A stretch of DNA of 64,000 nucleotides, taken from positions 1 to 64,000 of the forward strand of contig CAJQUW010002202.1 of NCBI GenBank assembly GCA_907163375.1, written 5' to 3'. This document shows, one piece after another, positions 55,856-64,000 of this stretch. Both the position numbers and the translations under genes were made by a program. The DNA comes from Prostheceraeus crozeri. Lineage: Eukaryota; Platyhelminthes; Polycladida; Euryleptidae. The notes under the pieces were generated by a model. It ran no database searches, was not told the origin of the DNA, and saw only the letters and a list, made by a program, of their open reading frames with translations. Position 1 is the stretch's first letter, and each line of letters starts with the position of its first letter.

Positions 55856-56830
55856 TCCAGCTTGCTACTTTAAGGGATACTACTTTTACTTTTTTTTACT
55901 CTGCCCAGGACGGAGCCGGGTTTGAACCTCACTTCGTCGCAAAACCCTGGCGATCTTATCGGTGGTACCCCTGACGTAAGGAAGGATAACTTCAACCTCG
56001 CAATTAGATTCCTCCTCCTTCCGTGTGATAGGCTGACGCAAAAATTGTCGTGGATAACCATTGGCACTTAAGTTTTTCATGATATAGGCCTAATCAGTTT
56101 CAACTTGCATATATGCTCCATTAGTGACATGAGCCTCGCAACGATTGAGCAAACTCCTAAATCGCTGCCGAAAAGTTGGCAAATACCAATATACCGCATC
56201 GAAGAAGCAACTGTTTTTCCGATATATCAACGATGCACAACCAATCAATTTTCAATGATTGTTCGTGGAAGCATGTGGCAGAAAAATCTGAATCGCTGTA
56301 ATCAATCCAACTATTCACAATCTCATTTGCTTTAATTACAATTTTATGTATTTACGGCATTGCATGACGACATGATGTTTTAAAGTGTCTTCCTGTAAAT
56401 ACTGTAAACAGCTTACAATTTCTTTTTTATAACGATATGTGTATCTTTTGGAGTTTCCTGTTTTACGTGCGTGCATGATGACTCTTTTGCTTCATTTGTG
56501 AATTGCATCTACCGATTTCTACATAACTGATAATTAAAAAACGGACCACCTAAATTCAATCGACTCACCTTCCAATCGAGTCACACGTGTCACAACGTGC
56601 TATGCATCATTCGAGAGCTTGTGTTCTTAGCTTTCAAATGAGGTATGATAGACTTGTATCCGTTCTTGTATTTGCAGAGCAGTGCTCAAAATATGAAAAT
56701 CGCTCTCGAATGATGTATGGCACGTTCTTGTGCGACACGATTGTAAGGTTTGAGAATTTCGGCATTATTCGTTTTTTTGGCTATCAGCTCCATTGGTTCA
56801 CATTTATGTTGAATTGCATTCATTTTAATT
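55856..56830. other. No gene seen
   Basis: Noncoding sequence with no recognised repeat. Confidence 0.45.
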
Positions 56831-57440
56831 TTGAAGTCTCCTGATGATGCGATTTGTATGGTTGCGAATTATTGGCTTGCTTTGCCTATAACAGTGGTGG
56901 GCAACCTTCGTTGGGACAAACGTTTTAGTGAGCTACATAAACGGTGTTGTCGCACCATGTATTTTATTAAGAAACTCAGAAGCAACCGCAACAAGAGTGC
57001 TGTTATCTGGCAAGCCTATGTCAGCTTGGTTTTTTCACAAATTTTGTATTCATGGCCTGTAATATGTGACTTTCGCCAGAAACACATGAAGAAGATCTAC
57101 AAAATTGATAGATTAGCGAGAAGATGGGCAGGAACTGGACTGCGGAACAACAGCAATGTGCATGAAATGCTTCAAAGACCTTGCATAAAACTAGCCAGGA
57201 AAGTTGCTAGTAACAGATATTGTCACCCGTTGTCACAGTTTTCCACCTTTAGTAGCAAAAGCATGTATGATCTTCGACAAACAAGAATAATGTTCCCTGT
57301 TAAACGTTCCTCTGCACTGTACACCAATTCTTTTGTCAAGTATTCAAAATGTGTTTGAGAAGTTGTATCACAAAATAATGTCATATACCGCTTTTGTATT
57401 GACAGTGAATAAAGCATTTTTTCTTTTCTTTCTTTCTTTT
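56831..57440 (+). pseudogene. LINE fragment: end of RT and 3' tail
   Basis: The plus frame to 57358 contains LRWDKRFSELHKRCCRTMYF, an IWQAYVSLVFSQILYSWPV thumb-like block, KIDRLARRWAG, DLRQTRIMFPVKR and TNSFVKYSK, the C-terminal end of CR1/Jockey-type RT proteins. After the stop come AATAAA (57408) and a TTTTCTTTC repeat (57418-57442). The gypsy element on the other strand is cut off exactly here, so the LINE probably inserted into or truncated it. Confidence 0.8.
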
Positions 57441-57724
57441 CTTAACCAACATAATGCTCGATGATATGTTCTGATGGTGAACTTGCGACACAACAGGTAA
57501 TGTTTGAAGTACGTCACAAAGTAATGTATGGACAATAATTCCTTTCTTGTAATACAATATTGTTTTTCTGACTGACTCATCTTTCTCGATGCATAGGCAA
57601 TCACTTTTTCGTCTGATCCTTGAATTTGGGATAACACAGACCCTATACAATCGTGGCTAGCATCTGTGTCTAGAATAAACGTTCCAAATTGTGTTGGGAA
57701 ACTGAGGACGGGTGCTGATATCAA
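57440..57724 (-). pseudogene. Gypsy RNase H fragment
   Basis: GTFILDTDASHDCIGSVLSQ (first catalytic Asp), VIAYASRKMSQSEKQYC, RKELLSIHYFVTYFKHYL (catalytic Glu) and TYHRALCWL, a variant of TDHRAL with the Asp lost to Tyr. It is separated from the RT by about 50 bases containing a stop or frameshift, and is cut off after CWL. Confidence 0.88.
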
Positions 57725-57771
57725 TGCATCCTTAAGTTTTTTAAACTATATATTCAAGTTCTCATCCCAAA

Positions 57772-58578
57772 TCAATGTAGTTTTTTCCTCTTAACTTTTT
57801 GATTCCATTTCTCTTTACATGCATTTTGCAGTGGTTTTACAATGATCGCATAATTTTTTATGAATTTGCGATAGTAGCCACAAAGACCTATAAATGATCT
57901 TAAATGTTCAACTGTTTTTGGAGTAGGCCATGATTTAATTTTCTCAGTCTTTTGTGGATCCGTTTCAACTCCGTTACTTGAAACCTTGTGTCCCAAGTAA
58001 CAAACCTCTGATTTTAAAAATTTACATTTCCAAGGTGACAATTTTACACCTGACATACGAATTCTTGTGAATATCGTTCTAAGCCGCTTTATATGCTCAT
58101 CCAAGTCTTTTGAAAATATTAATATGTCATCAAGATAAATCAAACATTCATGCCATTTCTCTTTCTCGAAAATCTTGTGCATTAGGCGTTGAAATGTTGC
58201 TGGTGCTGTTGAAATACCCATAGGCATTCTGAGGAATTCCCAATGGTTGGTACGAGTACTAAATGCCGTTTTACCAATGTCTTCTTTTTTCATCGGAATG
58301 TTATAGTATCCTGAAGATAAATCTAGCGTTGAAAATAATGAAGAACCATTTAAAGTATCTATCAATTGATTTGCGTTTGGAATTGGAAATATAGGTCTTT
58401 TTGTAACAGAATTTAATCTCCGGTAATCGATAGTCAAACGAATATCACAATTCTTCTTGGGTATTACCACCAACGGTGCGTTCCAAGGTGACTCACTTGG
58501 TCTTACAATTTCCTTTTCTGCTAATTCTTGTATTAGTTTATCCACTTTATCTTCCACTTTATTCTTTGATATGAACAA
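57772..58578 (-). pseudogene. Gypsy reverse transcriptase
   Basis: 268 codons open: SPWNAPLVVIPKK, LTIDYRRLNSVTKR, FSTLDLSSGYYNIPM (first catalytic Asp), LRMPMGISTAPATFQRLM, CLIYLDDILIFSK (YLDD), LSPWKCKFLKSEVCYLGH and LRSFIGLCGYYRKFI. All RT blocks are present and in order, and the RT domain itself shows no lesion. It overlaps the upstream protease frame in another frame at 58533-58578, which marks a frameshift. Confidence 0.93.
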
Positions 58579-59507
58579 GCAATAGGTTTAGTTGAGCCTG
58601 TCTCAATCTCATGTTCGGCTAGATTAGTCAGTCCAATATCATCTTTTGAAATATTAAAAATGTCACAAAATTCCTCTAATAATGGCAATAAGGTTTCTCT
58701 GTAAATTTTAAGAAGTTTATCAATCTGATCTTGCAACTGCGGCAACAACATATTCCATCTTTCGGAAGTTGATTCACTGATATTTCTGATTCTTTGACTG
58801 TTACACATTTTATGACTGTCTAAGTTATCAATAAAGTTCACATTTCCCGCAATTGCGCCTTTCTTTATTTTAATGTTATCCTCAAAAGTCCATATTCGCA
58901 GGGGCACTAACCTCTCTTCATTTATATCACACAAACTGGAAGCCACTAGTATATCACTATTTCTGACGTATGTAGGCTCGATGAGTCCGTTTCCAACAAA
59001 TACACCACTTACTTTTCCTCTTACGATATATTCTCCGGCAGAATTTAAATTAATACTGTCATGAAACGAAATTTGGGCATTTTTCTCCCATGCGCTTTTG
59101 TCATGCTCTTCATTGCTATTTTGAGTCTGTGTAACACAAATCGCCTGCTCTCGACTCACAGAACAGACTTCGTCACGTTTCCCTGTGAAACTGATTCCGG
59201 ATAAATTTATGACAGAAATGGTACCTTCAACCACCAGGAAATTGCACCACCTCGTTATTGTCGGAAACTCCACCTGAAGCTCAACAGTCCCAATAACACG
59301 CATTCTTGAGTTGCTCGCACACTTAATCATTCGATTCGACTTTTTCATATGAATTTCGCTGTTGCATGAAGGAATGTCCTTCAAGGAACTTTCATCGATG
59401 ACATTCACCTCTGCTCCTGTGTCCAATAAAATTTTGCTTCGATGGTAGGTTTTGCCTGTGATGATAGGTTTGTTAGCTGCTTTTTCCGAATGGTGACATG
59501 AAATCAA
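58533..59507 (-). pseudogene. Gypsy aspartic protease and linker
   Basis: A 324-codon open frame. KILLDTGAEVNVID is the protease active site (DTGA). The rest is a linker leading to the RT, with LLPLLEEFCDIFNIS and LAEHEIETGSTKPI, the usual sequence just before the RT. The upstream junction with gag (59510-59760) contains stops. Confidence 0.9.
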
Positions 59508-59719
59508 AGTTTTTGGCCTCTTTTTTGGTTTTACCTACAATATAATTAGACCATTCATTCACTTCATCAGGATAGGTGGTTCGTCTTCTCTTCATATTTC
59601 TTGTATTCTCCTTATTGCTCTTTTTCTTGTTTTTTCCTCTCTAGGCTGCTCATTCTCTTCTTCCACGGATATGACTTTCACTGCTGCTGCGGTTTGGTTA
59701 GTATTTTCCTGATAACTTA

Positions 59720-60560
59720 CATCTGAGACTTCCGATGACAGTGATGATGCAGACCGGTCATCAATTCAATTACTTTCATCTTCCAATTCATGGAGAAGAC
59801 GCACATTTCTACGTTTTCCGTAGTTGTTCTTGAAGTAACATCGGTTTGTTGTGTGATTATTTCTCCCACAAATTGAACATGAATGTGGACAGTCTCTTGC
59901 GTAATGTCCTTCTTCGTTACAATTATAGCATCTTGAATTCTGTCTTCCATCTGCACGATAATTTATTTCATTTCTTCTTTTCATCTTTTCATTTGTATCA
60001 GTCTTGAAAGGTTTTCCGTGATTGGGCCTTTTTACAACTTGGGCATATGTAGACCTTTTGGCATCTTCCTTTTCCGCTTGAATAATAGATATTATGTGGT
60101 TTAGTTGTTTTTGCATAAGTGACATTTGATTTTGCAATTTTTGGATATCATTTATTTGTGTTTCCACATTATTGTCCTTAATCATGTATCTGACCACTTC
60201 TTCACTTTTTTCGCTATTCTTTTCACGCTTTATTAGATTGTACGCTTCGTCTAAACATAATATTTACAAACGTCGAGGAAATATTTTCCCTGAAAGCTGA
60301 GTATCATAGCTGACTTGATTTAAGACCATTTCATTAATCGAGATTTTCAGTCTTCTCTATTGTAACGGATGTTAAAGAATGAGCTAATTCCCATCTTTTA
60401 TGTTTGGAATTCCCTTATCAAATCTGTCATAGTTTCTTAAGTATGAATTTGAGCTTCATCAGTTGACATCAGTTTTGTGAGTGTTGCTTCCAATCCAAGA
60501 TGTCGTCTGTCTAGCTCTTCATTTAGTTCGTTTTCAGTTTTAATTGTCTCGGTTATAGTT
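59720..60560 (-). pseudogene. Gypsy gag with zinc knuckles
   Basis: The 60197-59766 frame has a coiled-coil region (IQKLQNQMSLMQKQLNHI), a basic stretch and the zinc knuckle CYNCNEEGHYARDC followed by CSICGRNNHTTNRC. Upstream frames (60240-60560) show gag-like pieces (LDEAYNLIKRE, TKLMSTDEAQIHT) broken by stops. It is truncated at the N-terminus. Confidence 0.85.
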
Positions 60561-61548
60561 CGTTGCACCCAAGAAGTGAAGAACATAACACTTTATTCCT
60601 GGTTCAATATACTACAATTCATCAATATTCAAAGCATAGCTAGCATATTTTAATATTCAACTTGCCCAGTTTTTAAGATAGTCAATGAGCTAAGGGGCAG
60701 CGCTATTTGCCCTATCCAATTATGAGAATGCGGCGTAGATAACGAAATATAGATAACTTATATGGAAATTGAAGTATGAGTCTAAGTTAAAAAGGTAAAG
60801 GATAAAATGCATTTCATTATACTTTCAAACTGATAGACGCAAGCATTCATACTTATATCTTATCAATGTAAAAAATCTACATTTCCATGACCATGATGTC
60901 GACGAATAAAACTTCTCGATGACGTCCATTACAGAGTCAGACTCCATAGATTGATAAGTGAAGACCTGAATAAAGTCCTTGTAAGATACTTTTGTGTACA
61001 CTGAAAATAGCAAGAAAACAAAATGCTAATGTGAATTATTATACACTGCTCAGTCAATGTACTGAACAGTTAAGTAAGATTTTGAGATTTCTTCACTCCC
61101 GAACCTCAAAGTGACCATTTAAAACTCATTTGAAGCTGCCATACAAATTGTTAACAAAAAATAATATCAATGTCATAATGAATATCAAGATAAAATGTTA
61201 CAGGAAATTATTAACTATCAATAAATATCAAGATGACAAATTCAATAAAATGAATGCAATATCAACAAAGCTTTAATTAATTTACTAGGAAGTTGAATCT
61301 CTTCATTTTTCAGTTAAATCAACATAATAATGATGACATCATTAGTGAACGTTGGAAACGTCAGGTCTTCAAGCATCATATTTTATCATTGACGCTGAAT
61401 TCTATGAACTATTCACCAAAATCACTGAATGATTCAATCAGACATGATGTAAATTTGCATTTAGATTTTTTTGAACGTCAAAATGAAGTCGCAGTAAAGA
61501 GGTTTAAAATCATTTTATTCAACAGAGAAATATATGCTTTTTTAAGTT
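60561..61548. other. No gene seen
   Basis: AT-rich sequence. No LTR of the gypsy element was recognised here. Confidence 0.45.
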
Positions 61549-62109
61549 TTATGAAAATAAATATGATGATGAGGAGGAGGATGAGGAGGAGGAATCCTTT
61601 AACTGTATGCGCTTCTTTTGTTTACGCACAAGACCATTATTGTAATCAACAAGACTTTTCATGTAATCTGTAACACTTTTCATATCATTTACCAGACCCT
61701 TCATAGTATTAGGAAGTTTCCCCTTTTTGTCCGAAAGTTTGTTTTCATCAGATAGGTTTTCAATGTAATCAACAAGACGTTCGTCGTAATCGGCTAGACT
61801 TTTCATGTAATCGGCAAGACTGATCATATATTCCGCTCCTTTTTTCATGTCATCAACAGGAATATCTCTGTTGCTAGCAAATTTTTTCATATGTTCAGCA
61901 ACATTTTTCATATCATTAGCCATGCTTTTAATATCATCGGCAAGATTTTGCATGTTATCAGCCAAAGTTCCTTTGCCATCAGAGAGTTTTTCTGTATAGT
62001 CTACGAGACTTTTCACGTAGTATGAAAGACTTTTCATGTGATCAACAAGACTTTTTGTGTAATCAGCAATCCCTTTCATGTAATCAACATCATTTTTTTC
62101 GAAATTCAT
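61549..62109 (-). CDS. Heptad-repeat ORF (21-bp minisatellite), function unknown
   Basis: 186 codons from ATG 62109. About twenty units of seven residues with consensus (L/V)(A/V)DYMKS or close, for example VDYTKSLVDHMKSL and LADNMQNLADDIKSM, encoded by a degenerate 21-bp repeat between about 61640 and 62100. Hydrophobic residues at fixed heptad positions and charged ones between predict a long coiled coil. It ends in a basic patch (RKQKKRIQLKD) and a serine run coded by a (GAG/GAT)n tract. I see no signal peptide, membrane segment or known domain. It could be a real repetitive gene, part of a larger exon, or a minisatellite that happens to be open. Confidence 0.45.
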   Translation of the reverse strand: MNFEKNDVDYMKGIADYTKSLVDHMKSLSYYVKSLVDYTEKLSDGKGTLADNMQNLADDIKSMANDMKNVAEHMKKFASNRDIPVDDMKKGAEYMISLADYMKSLADYDERLVDYIENLSDENKLSDKKGKLPNTMKGLVNDMKSVTDYMKSLVDYNNGLVRKQKKRIQLKDSSSSSSSSSSYLFS

Positions 62110-62343
62110 TTCTATGTCACAGGAAGTCTTGACTCAATCAAATCTTGAAAAAAATGTTGCGTCCGGATTGACGATAGAGTTTGTAAACTTATTCCATACA
62201 CTACTTCTATTTAGGCATGCACAGCGTGGAGACATAGAAAGTATTTGCTCCTTTAAGCAATCATAAAAATATAAAAAGCTTTTTCCTGATCTCCATGCCT
62301 TAGAAAGTTTTCGTGTCAATCAAATTTCTAAGATCATCATCAT

Positions 62344-62475
62344 CATAGAAATTAATAATACCATAGAAAGTCCTAGAATGGAAATTGCATGAAAATTTTG
62401 GCACACGCCGGGGGAACTTAGTTGGGGCAAAATGCAACTTGTGCGATCTGGCTTCCATGTTTTTTGATTGGCATT
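62344..62475 (+). mobile_element. Third, partial copy of the 2.1-kb repeat family
   Basis: Starts ATAGAAATTAATAATACCATAG, then CCTAGAATGGAAATTG and GGGGGAACTTAGTTGGGGCA, matching 2088-2190 in the same orientation with more differences. The right end was not identified. The first 28 bases also match 7476-7502 in reverse. Confidence 0.7.
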
Positions 62476-63429
62476 TATATTTATCAGGCCAATTCTTGAG
62501 CTGGATTGTTGGCCCTTGTCCAAAGACCATGTACTCAAAAGCAATAGTGAATTTACAAAATTCTGCGCCGACAGGATGACAAAGAAGGAAATCCTTTCAA
62601 ACGTTCTGTACGTTCATCATTTTGAAATATCGCTCCGATAATTTATCAATAATATAATCAGACTCTTATGCAACTTATAATGTCGATTTACAGAACATGC
62701 ATCACTCCAGTTTGAAATCAGAGGCCAAGAAATCTTAAAGTATTCATTTTACTTTAAAGGGTTCCCCTGTTCACTAAATTTGAATAATTTTCAAAATCTC
62801 TACTTGCATTCGAATATCAGCTTCCAAAATATCACATGTGTCACTCAATGATTAATTGAAAAGTTCCAGCGACATTTCATTTATTTGAGAAATGATTGTC
62901 GGTAAAGAAACTTTCAATGTGTTTATTCCAGAAAAGCGCCAGGTTTCTTAGCCGCTTGAAGAAAAAATTATCCAATAATTAGACTTCCTATCTGTGTATT
63001 CTTCAGATGTTCTTAGAAACAGCACACCGACCACTTTCAATTATGACTTTGTGAACCAATTTTTAATTCGCATTCCAATATTGAAAAATTGGAAAATTGT
63101 TGTCAATGCCTTCTACAAATAGACACACTATTAATCCATGGAATAGTAGGCTATTTCACATGAAACAATGCCGCCATCTCACTTGCAATTCTTTTCATGA
63201 AAATCCTATGATTAGGTGTCAACAACTTCCACAACCAACTTGGCAAATAGTTTCACTATGATACAATGTTTTAGATCGAATCTGATCTACAAACCATGGA
63301 TTTTTCCATGTTCCATCATTGTACATAGGCAAGATATCAAACTTCCATTCTTATGTACTATTATCCACTTCTATGATCATCATAATTGAAAATCAGCTGC
63401 ATTCATGTATGTAGAATTCAGGGACATCT
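62476..63429. other. No gene seen
   Basis: AT-rich sequence with no recognised similarity. Confidence 0.45.
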
Positions 63430-63500
63430 ATGATTAATATAAGAAATCTAAGGGACGTTCAACCCCATGCCATGTACTGTACTGGAGGTCAGTGACATGG
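63430..63500 (-). repeat. Inverted copy of the 32.1-kb dispersed repeat
   Basis: The reverse complement matches 32165-32240: GGGACGTTCAACCCCATGCC here against GGTATGGGAGTTGAACGTCC there, plus TCTATGATTAATATAAG against TTATATTAACCATAGA. Confidence 0.7.
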
Positions 63501-64000
63501 ATTTCTATATAGTATAGTATATCGGGATGAGACATTACCGATATCTACATACATTAGTAGTCCTGTTTTGAAGACAGTTGATTGTTAAGTATCACGATTA
63601 TACTTTCTCAAAGTGACTTTCAAATATGTTGTCGATGGTTGTGGCACAAATTGTAGAACCCAAATAGAAAACAAGATCATACTATTTCATTTCACTGTTA
63701 CCCAAAAGACGCTGAAAGATTCAGGAAAATATTGGCTAAATATTCGAGGGTTTGAAGAGGGAATTTGGAATCACATAATATCAAGAACATCTACTCGCAC
63801 AACTAGTGCATGAATGCTTCTTATGCTATATCATTCCACGAGCTTTACTTATGATAGAGGATAGATTGTGCATTTCGCAATTGACTGAAGTTGTAGAATT
63901 TTCGGGGCCATCCATTTCAAGCGTTCTTAACAAACAGCTATGTATAAATCGATCGCTTATTTCAAGAAAAATACATGAGAATTTGCTAGACGACTTCTGC
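63501..64000. other. No gene seen at the right edge
   Basis: An open frame of 66 codons (63613-63813) has no recognised similarity. Confidence 0.4.

Larger units (their letters stand above)
57440..60560 (-). mobile_element. Ty3/gypsy retrotransposon remnant
   Basis: Gag, protease, RT and part of RNase H in the normal order on the minus strand. Integrase and both LTRs are missing. The 3' side ends at the LINE tail near 57440 and the 5' side fades out near 60560. Confidence 0.88.

Noticed and set aside
1-64000. tRNA, rRNA or CRISPR features
   Set aside because: I looked for B-box-like sequence, conserved rRNA segments and regularly spaced repeats and saw none that hold up.

Overview
The window looks like intergenic, repeat-rich DNA from an invertebrate animal. 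It is AT-rich, has one visible GT-AG intron, and is packed with metazoan-type transposable elements of several classes. I see no convincing host housekeeping gene, tRNA, rRNA or CRISPR array. Almost every coding region is a transposon or virus-like remnant carrying frameshifts or stop codons. The species cannot be named from this sequence.

Left part (1-21.9 kb). It holds a DD41D mariner transposase remnant (2.4-3.8 kb), two related non-LTR retrotransposon (LINE) remnants (3.8-6.5 and 8.6-11.8 kb), a small repeat with 10-bp target duplications (2.1 kb, with a second copy nested in a LINE at 5.7 kb), a large foldback element (6.66-7.38 kb), a permuted Penelope-like element with its GIY-YIG nuclease in front of the reverse transcriptase (15.4-17.8 kb, minus strand), and a complete but internally deleted Tigger/pogo element (19.47-21.12 kb).

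Central island (about 21.95-30.45 kb). This compact, intronless, visibly GC-richer block carries virus-type genes. In order they are a deoxynucleoside kinase (minus strand), then on the plus strand a polinton/adintovirus-type N-terminal domain, a small basic protein with a hydrophobic tail, a packaging ATPase, a linker protein, a pVI-like basic protein and a double-jelly-roll major capsid protein of the F54H12.2-like family. Convergent to these on the minus strand are two tandem minor-capsid-type genes and a further conserved-looking protein. Most genes are broken, so this is an endogenous, decayed relative of Polintons/adintoviruses. The kinase gene, the doubled minor capsid gene and the absence of DNA polymerase B, integrase and protease make its gene set unusual. 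It is the most interesting part of the window.

Right part (30.5-64 kb). It holds several Penelope-like fragments, two of them with an inverted piece of themselves upstream; four hammerhead-ribozyme-like motifs, mostly next to these fragments; a complete mariner with 29-bp terminal inverted repeats and a single stop codon in its transposase (37.8-39.3 kb); a Tc1 fragment; a BEL/Pao remnant split by a CR1/L2-like LINE (42.8-48.3 kb); a FLYWCH/MULE transposase gene with an intron (48.5-50.0 kb); a Ty3/gypsy remnant (57.4-60.6 kb); and an unassigned ORF made of about twenty 7-residue coiled-coil repeats (61.5-62.1 kb). Small dispersed repeats link distant parts of the window.
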